9,826 nt of DNA from Bacteroidales bacterium (GTDB taxonomy: Bacteria; Bacteroidota; Bacteroidia; Bacteroidales; Muribaculaceae), in contig SFOK01000064.1 of the NCBI GenBank assembly GCA_004552395.1, positions 1 to 9,826 on the forward strand. The letters run 5' to 3'. The translations under genes and the position numbers were made by a program. Numbering within the stretch: the first letter of the stretch is position 1; each line of letters begins with the position of its first letter. Of this stretch, positions 1 to 6,950 are shown one piece after another. The notes below the pieces were generated by a model that ran no database searches, was not told where the DNA came from, and saw nothing but the letters and a program-made list of their open reading frames with translations.

Positions 1-366
1 TATAACCGCGAATGCCGCGATATGCTGCTCTATTTCCTCCACAAGCATTTTCCGGATCACAAGAAGCTGGTGCGGCCCAAGAATCCGATCAGCCTGATCA
101 CACCGACGGAGAAACTGGAGGCGCTTTTCACCGGCGACAACTACAAGGAGGACTACAAGATACTGAACCGGGCCATCCGCGCCCAGAACCTCAATATACC
201 GCCGTTGGTGAACGCCTATATGAGTCTTTCGCCCACGATGAAGATGTTCGGCACGGCTATCAACGACGAGTTCGGCGATGTGGAGGAGAGCGGTATTTTC
301 CTCACGCTTTCCGAGATACTGGAGGATAAGAAGGAACGCCACATAGGCACCTACAACGGCAAATAG
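1..366 (+). CDS. OlsB/GlsB-like N-acyltransferase (hemolysin-like GNAT superfamily), C-terminal part only
   Basis: The reading frame is open from the first base, so this is the last 121 residues of a gene that begins outside the window. The stretch IPPLVNAYMSLSPTM followed by FGTAINDEFGDVEE resembles the C-terminal signature of the OlsB/hemolysin-like family (a PPL-x-x-Y-x-x-L segment, then a D-x-x-F segment). Members put a 3-hydroxy fatty acid on the amino group of an amino acid. In Bacteroides the homologue GlsB makes the first intermediate of glycine lipids, acting at the inner membrane with acyl-ACP. Family assignment comes from remembered motifs, and the substrate is inference. The stop lies 15 bases before the next start, so co-transcription with the Wzi gene is possible. 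A more general GNAT acyltransferase is the alternative. Confidence 0.65.
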   Translation, partial: YNRECRDMLLYFLHKHFPDHKKLVRPKNPISLITPTEKLEALFTGDNYKEDYKILNRAIRAQNLNIPPLVNAYMSLSPTMKMFGTAINDEFGDVEESGIFLTLSEILEDKKERHIGTYNGK

Positions 367-381
367 AAATTCTACGTCTAT

Positions 382-2157
382 ATGATACACCTCACTCCCC
401 TGTCGGCTACGAAACGGACTTCTCTCCTGTCGGCTACGGTTAAGCGACTGATTTCAGTATTAACTGCGGTGCTTCCGGCTGTCGCGGCAAGCGGCAGCAA
501 TGCCGTCAGCGACGCTCCGGCGGCCGCTCCCGGCGCAGCAGAATCCGCAGAGATTTCTCTGACCCGGCCGGACATGAACGCGGCGTCGGCCGAGTATTTC
601 CTGCTGACCGACTCGGCGGGGCTATATACCGAGCAGATATTTTTCAACGATAAGTTGCTGATCGGGGACGGCAGCACGAGATTGCCTAAAGTGTATTACG
701 GCGCTTCGCTGCAGGCGTATGCGTCGACTTCGGGCAAGTTCGCGCCGTACTATGTAGCATCGAACAACAACGGCCTCATCACGCAGGCCGACGGTTTGCA
801 GGCTTACGCCTACATAGACCGTCCGCTGCGCCGCTCCACGCGTTTCAGCTGGGGGTTCGGCGCGGCAGCCGCAGCGGGATGGAGCAATGCTGTGGATTAC
901 GAGCGCTATAACCACGAGAGCGGATGGGGCGAGATGTCGCGCCGTCCGGCGGCCGTGATGCTGCAGAACCTCTACGGCGAGGTTAAATACCGCGGCGTGT
1001 TCGCCCGGTTCGGCATGAAGGAGAATGACCGGTCGATATTCGACGACGGCCTCAACTCCGGCGATATAGTCTACAGCAGCAACGCGCGGCCTGTGCCTGA
1101 GCTCCGTGTCGGGTTCATCGACTTTCAGGATATACCTTTCACCAACGGCTGGGTGCAGATCCAGGGCGAGGTAGCTTACGGTAAATTCTGCGACAATGTG
1201 TGGCTGCGCAATCACTATAACCGCTACAACCGGTTCGTGACCACCGGTCCCTGGTTGCAGTATTCGCGGGCCTATTTCCGCACCAATCCCCGGCAGCCGT
1301 TCTCCGCTACGGTGGGTATGCAGCACGCCACACAGTTTGGCGGCCGCATGCAGGAATGGCGCTACGGCGAGATGGTCTCCGAGGAGGATATGAGCCTTAA
1401 GCTCAAGGATTTCTTCAACGCATTCCTGCCCTGGAAGGGCGGCGGATCGTCGTCGACAAAGGGCGACAGCGACTATTATTCCGGCAATCATCTGGGGTCC
1501 TGGGACGTACAGCTGCGTTACCGTTTCCGCGACGGATCGTCGCTGACGGCTTACTGCCAGCTCCCGTGGGAAGACGGCTCCGGCATCGGCAAGCTCAACG
1601 GCTGGGACGGTGTGTGGGGTCTGCGCTATAAGGCTTCGGGCCGCGACAACCTGCTCAGCGAGGCGGTGCTCGAGTATATCGACTTCACGAACCAGTCGGG
1701 CCCGATGCACTGGGCTCCCGGCGACAAGGAGGGGACCGGAGTGAGCGGCGAGGCCACCGGCGCCGATGATTACTACAATAACTTCATGTACAACGGTTGG
1801 GCCAACTACGGCATGGCCATGGGCTCACCATTTGTGAAGTCGCCGATCTACAACCGCGACGGATATATGCGTTTCACCGACAACCGAGTGCGCGGCTTCC
1901 ATTTCGGTGCCACCGGCCAGCTGAGCCGTTCGCTTAACTGGCGTCTGCTCGGATCGTACCGCCAGTCGCTAGGCACGCCGTTCCAGCCCGCGCCCTGCAA
2001 ACGCCACGACACATCGCTCTACGCCGGAGTGACCTGGCGCGTGGCCGGCTTCCGCAACATCTTCCTGAGTGGCATGGCAGCCTACGACACCGGCAATCTC
2101 TACGGCGACAACTTCGGCGCGCTTGTGGCTCTGCGCTATACCGGAGCGATCTTTTAG
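382..2157 (+). CDS. Capsule assembly Wzi family outer-membrane protein
   Basis: This 591-residue protein has the features of the Bacteroidota branch of the Wzi family, outer-membrane beta-barrels that in E. coli help anchor group 1 capsule at the surface. The signal-peptide-like start has Lys/Arg near residues 11-22, then a hydrophobic run (LISVLTAVLPAVAA, about 23-36). The mature part shows family-like blocks: APYYVASNNNG (about 121-131), a central SSNARPVPELRVGF segment, FTNGWVQIQGEVAYGKF, GMQHATQFGG, and GNHLGSWDVQLRYRF. Alternating aromatic and polar residues and the final aromatic residue (GAIF) suit a barrel. It is longer than E. coli Wzi (about 480 residues). The only plausible start is the ATG at 382, because the next methionine (in PDMNA) lies beyond the signal peptide. 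No Shine-Dalgarno sequence is visible, as usual in this phylum. Attachment to a particular polysaccharide is inference; the nonulosonic acid genes downstream are the obvious candidate. Confidence 0.8.
   Translation: MIHLTPLSATKRTSLLSATVKRLISVLTAVLPAVAASGSNAVSDAPAAAPGAAESAEISLTRPDMNAASAEYFLLTDSAGLYTEQIFFNDKLLIGDGSTRLPKVYYGASLQAYASTSGKFAPYYVASNNNGLITQADGLQAYAYIDRPLRRSTRFSWGFGAAAAAGWSNAVDYERYNHESGWGEMSRRPAAVMLQNLYGEVKYRGVFARFGMKENDRSIFDDGLNSGDIVYSSNARPVPELRVGFIDFQDIPFTNGWVQIQGEVAYGKFCDNVWLRNHYNRYNRFVTTGPWLQYSRAYFRTNPRQPFSATVGMQHATQFGGRMQEWRYGEMVSEEDMSLKLKDFFNAFLPWKGGGSSSTKGDSDYYSGNHLGSWDVQLRYRFRDGSSLTAYCQLPWEDGSGIGKLNGWDGVWGLRYKASGRDNLLSEAVLEYIDFTNQSGPMHWAPGDKEGTGVSGEATGADDYYNNFMYNGWANYGMAMGSPFVKSPIYNRDGYMRFTDNRVRGFHFGATGQLSRSLNWRLLGSYRQSLGTPFQPAPCKRHDTSLYAGVTWRVAGFRNIFLSGMAAYDTGNLYGDNFGALVALRYTGAIF
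400..438 (+). repeat. Direct repeat inside the Wzi signal-peptide region
   Basis: The 12-base word CTGTCGGCTACG occurs at 400-411 and again at 427-438, exactly 27 bases (nine codons) apart and in frame. It yields the repeated peptide LSAT, followed by Lys/Arg, in the n-region of the signal peptide. The two copies look like a short in-frame tandem duplication whose spacer has since diverged. A functional role is not evident. Confidence 0.7.
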
Positions 2158-2195
2158 TCCTCTGAGCAAATGAAACTTACGAGGTAAACGATTAA

Positions 2196-2666
2196 ATGCA
2201 GCTTATGAAGAGAATCAGCAAACTATATATCATCTGTCTGGGAGCGGTGCTTATGCTTGCCGCATCCTGCACCCACAACGACGGCAATATCGGCAAGCAG
2301 TTCGGTCTGTGGAAACTCACTGAGCTGAAAGGTGTGGACAACAACGGCCACGAGACGACATATCCCGACGACAGCCGCGACGTGAGCTGGGCGTTCCAGA
2401 ACACGACAGTGGAGATGATGCGGGTGGACCGTTACCACAACGAGACACGCACCTACGGCAACTACCGGCTCGAAGACAACACCCTCTTCCTCAACTTCCC
2501 CGACGCCGACATGGCGCCGCTGAGCGGTATGCGACTCCCGGCGCAATGCGAGCTGGCAGTGATCCGGCTCACCGGCAGTGAGATGATACTGAGCTATTCG
2601 CCTTCTCCGGCTCCTTCCGATCCGTCGGAGCCCGCGACTTACTACTATTATTTCAAGAAACTGTAA
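2196..2666 (+). CDS. Small lipoprotein, lipocalin-like
   Basis: A 156-residue protein with a clear type II signal peptide: basic MKRISK, hydrophobic LYIICLGAVLML, then lipobox LAAS with the lipidated cysteine at residue 25. The mature part starts THNDGN and runs FGLWKLTELKG, then beta-strand-like segments ending in TYYYYFKKL. A tryptophan-centred WKLTEL strand after the lipid anchor and about 130 mature residues resemble the small lipocalin-like lipoproteins common in Bacteroidota, but no function can be assigned. The acidic residue sits three positions after the cysteine, so surface export by the Bacteroidota lipoprotein signal is uncertain. The ATG at 2196 was chosen for its A-rich upstream and a GAGG at 2181-2184; the in-frame ATG at 2205 would also give a normal signal peptide. 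It lies 38 bases behind the Wzi gene, and a partnership at the outer membrane is only inference. Confidence 0.7.
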   Translation: MQLMKRISKLYIICLGAVLMLAASCTHNDGNIGKQFGLWKLTELKGVDNNGHETTYPDDSRDVSWAFQNTTVEMMRVDRYHNETRTYGNYRLEDNTLFLNFPDADMAPLSGMRLPAQCELAVIRLTGSEMILSYSPSPAPSDPSEPATYYYYFKKL

Positions 2667-2670
2667 CAGA

Positions 2671-2692
2671 GAGCCGGGAGCGGTCCCGGCTC
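2671..2692 (+). other. Intercistronic hairpin with GCGG loop, before legB
   Basis: A perfect 9-bp stem, GAGCCGGGA (2671-2679) with TCCCGGCTC (2684-2692), encloses the tetraloop GCGG. It sits between the lipoprotein stop and the legB start. No U-tract follows on either strand, so it is not a classical intrinsic terminator. It could be a 3'-end stabiliser, a weak or factor-dependent stop that separates expression of the two units, or a processing site. The same core (GGA-GCGG-TCC) recurs at 4690-4701 and in the tRNA terminator at 7780-7809. Confidence 0.6.
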
Positions 2693-2709
2693 CAATATAT
2701 CAAGTCCAA

Positions 2710-3696
2710 ATGGCAACCATAGACCATGTGCTCATCACCGGAGCCGACGGCTTCATCGGCTCGCATCTCACGGAACTTCTTCTGCGGGAGGGTTACCGTG
2801 TGAGAGCGCTTTCGCAATACAACTCGTTCAACTACTGGGGATGGCTCGATGATATCCGTCACCCGAATCTGGAGATAGTCTGTGGCGATGTGCGCGATCC
2901 CGATTTCTGCCGCACGATCTGCCGCGGCGTTGACACGGCCTTCCACTTGGCCGCTCTGATAGCGATCCCGTACTCCTATGTGGCTCCTGATTCGTATGTT
3001 GACACCAACATCAAGGGTACGCTCAACATGTGTCAGGCGGCGCGCGACGAGGGCCTGAGCCGTCTGCTTGTGACCTCGACCTCCGAGGTGTACGGCACGG
3101 CGCAGTACGTGCCTATCGACGAAAAGCATCCCCGCCAGCCGCAGTCGCCCTACTCGGCCACAAAGATAGGCGCCGACGCCATAGCCAAGAGCTTTCACAA
3201 CGCTTTCGGGCTGCCGGTAAGCATAGTGCGGCCGTTTAACACCTACGGCCCGCGGCAGTCGGCCCGCGCCATCATACCGACCATAATCACACAGATAGCC
3301 ACCGGAGCAGAGCAGATCAAGGTGGGCGATCTCACACCCACACGCGACTTCAACTACGCCGAGGACACCGCCCGCGGGTTCCTGGCGATAGCGAAAAGCG
3401 ATCTCACCGTAGGTGAGGAAGTGAACATTGCCACCGGCACAGAGGTTTCCATGAAAGAGACCCTTGAGACGATAGCCGACCTTATGGGACGCCCCGTGGA
3501 GTTTGTGCGCGACCCCGAGCGTTGCCGCCCCTCCAAGAGCGAGGTGTTCCGTCTGTGCGGCGACAGCACGAAGCTGCGCAATCTGACCGGCTGGGCGCCG
3601 CAAGTGACGCTGCGCGAAGGCCTGTCGAGAACCATAGAGTGGTTCTCCGACCCTGAAAATCTTTCCAGATACAAAGCAAATATCTATAACCGATGA
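2710..3696 (+). CDS. legB: NAD-dependent sugar 4,6-dehydratase, LegB type
   Basis: A 328-residue extended short-chain dehydrogenase/reductase. The N-terminal nucleotide-binding loop is GADGFIGSHL (G11, G14, G17). TSTSEVYG (122-129) carries the T-x-E active-site segment of sugar dehydratases, YSATK (148-152) gives the catalytic Tyr148 and Lys152, and RPFNTYGPRQ (174-183) is the family's substrate-binding stretch. NYWGWLD (41-47) and IPYSYVAP (86-93) match what I recall of LegB proteins, which convert GDP- or UDP-GlcNAc to the 4-keto-6-deoxy sugar in legionaminic acid synthesis. Length is normal. The ATG at 2710 puts the Rossmann strand at residue 6, as expected. The last four bases overlap the next start (ATGA), implying coupled translation. 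The nucleotide carrier cannot be told from sequence. A RmlB- or GalE-like enzyme is the less likely alternative. Confidence 0.85.
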   Translation: MATIDHVLITGADGFIGSHLTELLLREGYRVRALSQYNSFNYWGWLDDIRHPNLEIVCGDVRDPDFCRTICRGVDTAFHLAALIAIPYSYVAPDSYVDTNIKGTLNMCQAARDEGLSRLLVTSTSEVYGTAQYVPIDEKHPRQPQSPYSATKIGADAIAKSFHNAFGLPVSIVRPFNTYGPRQSARAIIPTIITQIATGAEQIKVGDLTPTRDFNYAEDTARGFLAIAKSDLTVGEEVNIATGTEVSMKETLETIADLMGRPVEFVRDPERCRPSKSEVFRLCGDSTKLRNLTGWAPQVTLREGLSRTIEWFSDPENLSRYKANIYNR

Positions 3697-4652
3697 ACAA
3701 GCCCACAAAAATCACCGTGATGATGCTCGGAGGCGCGCGCCGCGTGTCGATGGCGGAACAATTGCGCAAGAGCGGCCAGCGTCTCGACCTCGAAGTGGAG
3801 ATCGTGAGTTACGAGCTTCTTCGTCAAGTACCGATAGCGGCCGTGGCCGAGGTAGTGGTAGGCTTGAAATGGTCAGATCCCGGCGTGGTCGACGATATAG
3901 TGAGAGTGGCCCGCGAACGCGATGTGAAGATCCTGCTGCCGTTTGTGGACGGAGCCATCGAGATAGCGTCGCGCTGCCGGGAGAAGATGCCCGACGTGTT
4001 CATACCCGTGAGCGATTTCGAGATGGCCTCAGTGATGTTCGACAAGGTGCTTGCCGCCAAGGCGTTCAAGAAAGCCGGTCTGCCGATACCGACCACCTAC
4101 TCGGTGCTCAACGCCGAGACACCAGCCATAGCGAAACCGCGCCAGGGCTCGGCATCGCGCGGCATCAAAGTGTTTGAGAACATGGAAGATCTCATGCACC
4201 TGGCCAATATCGAGAATTATATCCTGCAGGAATATATAGCGAACCGCGAGGAATACACCGTGGACTGCTATGTGAGCCGCGAGGGGGAGATCCTCTGCGC
4301 CGTGCCCCGCATCCGTCTGGAGGTGATGGGAGGCGAAGTGACGCGTACACGCACATGCGACATACCGGAGCTGGCCGAGATGAGCCGCAAGGTCATAGAG
4401 GCTTTCAATCTGCGCGGACCGATCACAGTGCAGTTCCTACGCGACCTTGACACCGACCGCTTCCTGCTCATGGAGGTGAATCCGCGTCTTGGAGGCGGCG
4501 TGATCTGCTCCATATTCGCCGGAGCACCGATCACCGACTATATACTTCGGGAATCACAGGGGATCACGCTTAGGCCCTGCGACGACTGGACGGCCGGCAC
4601 GCTTATGACCCGCTACTGGAAGGAAGTGATCTTCTTCGACCGGGAGAACTAA
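3693..4652 (+). CDS. ATP-grasp ligase (carbamoyl-phosphate-synthase-like) within the sugar cluster
   Basis: A 319-residue single-chain ATP-grasp enzyme. Residues 7-17 (ITVMMLGGARR) begin the N-terminal Rossmann-like domain typical of the carbamoyl-phosphate-synthase-like group. ILLPFVDG (80-87) and MFDKVLAAKAFKKAGLPIP (115-133) lead into the ATP-grasp fold. AKPRQGSASRG (147-157) is the glycine-rich ATP loop with Lys148, YILQEYI (176-182) is the hinge, and EVNPRLGGG (261-269) supplies metal ligands Glu261 and Asn263. Such enzymes join a carboxylate, through an acyl-phosphate, to an amine or other nucleophile. The start overlaps the legB stop by four bases, so the two are probably made together. 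The placement suggests amino-acid or acyl decoration of the 6-deoxy sugar, which is inference. The substrate is unknown. It stands where legionaminic acid clusters usually carry the LegC aminotransferase, which it does not resemble. Confidence 0.75.
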   Translation: MNKPTKITVMMLGGARRVSMAEQLRKSGQRLDLEVEIVSYELLRQVPIAAVAEVVVGLKWSDPGVVDDIVRVARERDVKILLPFVDGAIEIASRCREKMPDVFIPVSDFEMASVMFDKVLAAKAFKKAGLPIPTTYSVLNAETPAIAKPRQGSASRGIKVFENMEDLMHLANIENYILQEYIANREEYTVDCYVSREGEILCAVPRIRLEVMGGEVTRTRTCDIPELAEMSRKVIEAFNLRGPITVQFLRDLDTDRFLLMEVNPRLGGGVICSIFAGAPITDYILRESQGITLRPCDDWTAGTLMTRYWKEVIFFDREN

Positions 4653-4726
4653 GCCGAAGCGGAGCGAGCCGCGCGGTAAAGGGAAGGGCCGGAGCGGTCC
4701 GAGAAAAGAGATTTTGAAGAGAAGCA
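4653..4726 (+). other. Intercistronic spacer with two small hairpins
   Basis: This 74-base gap between the ATP-grasp gene and the synthase gene is GC-rich. It holds two short inverted repeats: GCGG (4659-4662) with CCGC (4669-4672), and CGGA (4690-4693) with TCCG (4698-4701) around a GCGG tetraloop. The second repeats the core of the hairpins at 2671 and 7780. Neither has a U-tract, so read-through into the synthase is expected. The stretch just before the start (GAAGAGAAG) is purine-rich and could help ribosome loading. No reading frame of interest is visible. Confidence 0.45.
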
Positions 4727-5761
4727 ATGAACTCAGAGAAGGTAATAATCATAGCCGAGGCCGGTGTGAACCATAACGGATCGTACGCCCGTGCCTGCGA
4801 GATGGTGAAGGCGGCCAAGGCAGCCGGAGCCGACTACGTGAAGTTTCAGACAGCCGTACCCGAGAAGGTGATCTCCTCCATAGCGCCCAAGGCGGAGTAC
4901 CAGAAAGAGACCGACGGCGAGAGCCGTTCGCAGCTCGATATGTGCCGAGCCATTCACCTGCCCCTATCCGATTACGCCCGCCTGCGTCTGCTCTGCGAGG
5001 AAGAGGGTATCGGCTTCATGAGCACACCTTTCGACCTCGAGTCGCTCGCCCTTCTCGGCGAGATGCAGCTCGACTATATGAAGATACCGTCGGGCGAGAT
5101 CACCAACCTGCCGTTCCTGCGCGCCGTAGCGGCCCAAGGGACGCCCGTGATACTCTCCACCGGCATGTCGACAATGGAGGAGATCAAGGAGGCTGTGGCG
5201 GTGCTCACAGGGAACAGCGAACGCCATCCGTCGGTGAGCGACCTGACGCGCGACCACATAATTCTGCTTCACTGCAACACCGAATACCCGACCCCGTTTG
5301 GCGATGTGAACCTGCAGGCCATGAACACCATAAGCCGTGAGACAGGGTGCCGCGCCGGCTACAGCGACCACACCGTCGGCATCGAGGTACCCGTGGCGGC
5401 TGTGGCACTCGGAGCCCGCGTGATCGAGAAACATTTCACACTCGACCGCAACCTGCCCGGCCCCGACCATAAGGCGTCGCTCGAGCCCGACGAGCTGAAA
5501 GCCATGGTGGATGCCATACGCAACATAGAGAAGGCTCTCGGATCGGCCGACAAGCATGTGACCGAATCGGAGCGCAAGAACATGACCGTGGCCCGCAAGA
5601 GCATAGTGGCCGCGCGCGATATAAAGGCCGGAGAGACCTTCACCGCCGAGAATATCACGGTGAAACGGCCCGGCAACGGTATCACCCCCATGATGTGGGA
5701 CGAGGTGATAGGCAGCACCGCCAAACGCGACTTCGCCTACGACACCCTGATCGAGCTGTAA
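4727..5761 (+). CDS. neuB: N-acylneuraminate/legionaminate synthase (NeuB/LegI family)
   Basis: A 344-residue synthase that condenses phosphoenolpyruvate with ManNAc or its 6-deoxy-diamino analogue to give a nine-carbon acid in the cytoplasm. The TIM-barrel domain shows EAGVNHNG (11-18), KFQT (39-42), KIPSGEITN (119-127), LHCNTEYPTP (181-190), GYSDHT (211-216) and EKHFTLD (234-240, with the metal-ligand histidine). The C-terminal antifreeze-like SAF domain starts near residue 288 (ARKSIVAARDIKAGE) and includes KRPGNGI, whose Arg314 corresponds to the arginine lent to the partner subunit's active site in NeuB dimers. Length and domain order are complete. Motifs are shared by the Neu5Ac and legionaminate branches, so they do not settle the product. 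A pseudaminate synthase (PseI) cannot be fully excluded, but the neighbours are NeuC and NeuA, not PseG and PseF. Confidence 0.9.
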   Translation: MNSEKVIIIAEAGVNHNGSYARACEMVKAAKAAGADYVKFQTAVPEKVISSIAPKAEYQKETDGESRSQLDMCRAIHLPLSDYARLRLLCEEEGIGFMSTPFDLESLALLGEMQLDYMKIPSGEITNLPFLRAVAAQGTPVILSTGMSTMEEIKEAVAVLTGNSERHPSVSDLTRDHIILLHCNTEYPTPFGDVNLQAMNTISRETGCRAGYSDHTVGIEVPVAAVALGARVIEKHFTLDRNLPGPDHKASLEPDELKAMVDAIRNIEKALGSADKHVTESERKNMTVARKSIVAARDIKAGETFTAENITVKRPGNGITPMMWDEVIGSTAKRDFAYDTLIEL

Positions 5762-5816
5762 GCCCGGTCGGGAGCCGCCCTACCCCACCCTAAGCAACAG
5801 ATAATCAGACCTTTCT

Positions 5817-6950
5817 ATGCGGATAACCATCCTCACATCCACCCGCGCCGACTGGGGGCTGCTCGCGCCCTTGGCCAAGGCACTGCGCGCGCACGGCGAG
5901 GAGGTGAGTGTGGTGGCCGCCAATATGCACTTCATGCCGCAGCTCGGCGACACATGGCGCGAGATAGCAGCCGACGGCTTCGATATAGCCCGCCGCATCC
6001 TCCCCGGGGCTACGCCAGCCGACACAGCCGCGACCACACTAAGGGGCGTTGCCGAGGCGATGCGGGAGATACGTCCCGACTGCGCTGTGATATTGGGCGA
6101 CCGCTACGAGATGCTGGCTGCGGCAACAGCCTGCACTCTGGAGCGCGTGCCGGTGGTACACATAGCCGGAGGGGCCGTCAGCGAGGGTGCCTTCGACGAT
6201 TCGTTTCGCCACGCCATCACGAAGCTGTCCACGCTTCACCTCACCGAGACAGAGGCTTACCGCCGCCGTGTGATTCAGCTCGGCGAGAACCCCGAGGCGG
6301 TGATCAACACCGGAGCTATCGGACTGCAGGCGATCACAGGCGCCGAGCCAATGCCTCTCGGCGAGCTCGAAGAGTCGCTCCGTTTCAGCCTCAGCGACCC
6401 GACACTGCTTGTGACCATGCATGCCGCCACACTGAGTCCGCTACCGCCCGAGCGGCAGATCGAGGAGCTTATAGCGGCTCTGGAGAGCCGTCGCGCGCTG
6501 CGGGTGGTCTTCACCCACCCCAACAACGACACCGACCCGGCGCCGCTCGTGGCCCGCATAGAGGCCTTCGCGGCCCGCAATCCGGAACGCGTCTGCACCG
6601 TACCCTCGCTCGGCGCAAGGCGTTACACCTCTGCGCTGCACTATGTGGCCGCCGTGGTGGGCAATTCCTCGTCAGGTATCGTGGAAGCGCCCTCGGCCGG
6701 AATACCGACGCTCGACATAGGTATCCGCCAGCGGGGACGCACCGCAGCCGATTCGGTGGTGCATTGCGGCAATACGGCGCAAGAGATAGCCGAAGGACTC
6801 GATCGTATCCTCGACCCCGCTTTCCGCCGGGCAGCGCGGCAGACCGTCAACCCCTATTACCGGCCCGACACCACAGGCACGATGGTGAGAGCCATCACAG
6901 AATTCCGATTCCATGAGCACAGCTACAAACGATTCCACGACCTGCATTGA
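5817..6950 (+). CDS. neuC: UDP-N-acetylhexosamine 2-epimerase, hydrolysing (NeuC/LegG family)
   Basis: A 377-residue GT-B-fold epimerase that releases UDP while inverting C2, giving ManNAc or its diamino-6-deoxy analogue for the synthase upstream. Visible motifs: TRADWG (9-14), GDRYEML (94-100, Asp95), RHAITKLS (131-138), FTHPNN (232-237), GNSSSGIVEAPS (282-293) and IGIRQRGR (301-308), the last two lining the UDP pocket. Length is normal. Two segments differ from the family as I know it: HIAGGAVSEG (115-124), where HI-x-GGE is usual, and MHAAT (201-205), where HPxT is usual. The tail (FHEHSYKRFHDLH) runs 38 bases into the next gene. A 56-base gap without a clear ribosome-binding site precedes the start. 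Activity on the expected substrate is inference. Confidence 0.85.
   Translation: MRITILTSTRADWGLLAPLAKALRAHGEEVSVVAANMHFMPQLGDTWREIAADGFDIARRILPGATPADTAATTLRGVAEAMREIRPDCAVILGDRYEMLAAATACTLERVPVVHIAGGAVSEGAFDDSFRHAITKLSTLHLTETEAYRRRVIQLGENPEAVINTGAIGLQAITGAEPMPLGELEESLRFSLSDPTLLVTMHAATLSPLPPERQIEELIAALESRRALRVVFTHPNNDTDPAPLVARIEAFAARNPERVCTVPSLGARRYTSALHYVAAVVGNSSSGIVEAPSAGIPTLDIGIRQRGRTAADSVVHCGNTAQEIAEGLDRILDPAFRRAARQTVNPYYRPDTTGTMVRAITEFRFHEHSYKRFHDLH

Noticed and set aside
622..1710. 362-codon open frame on the minus strand opposite the Wzi gene
   Set aside because: It is antisense to a protein with recognisable family motifs, is rich in His, Arg, Val and Ala as expected for the complement of GC-rich coding DNA, and shows no domain of its own.
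2653..3708. 351-codon open frame on the minus strand opposite legB
   Set aside because: It mirrors legB in a frame with few stops. LegB motifs are intact on the plus strand, and the antisense product has no recognisable motif.
5762..5816. CCCGGTCGGG-type inverted repeat between neuB and neuC as a terminator
   Set aside because: The stem would have only a two-base loop and no U-tract. The downstream gene belongs to the same pathway, so read-through is expected.
5954..6916. 320-codon open frame on the plus strand inside neuC in another frame
   Set aside because: The product is dominated by Arg, Gly, Ala and His, typical of an out-of-frame reading of GC-rich DNA, while the neuC frame has clear family motifs.
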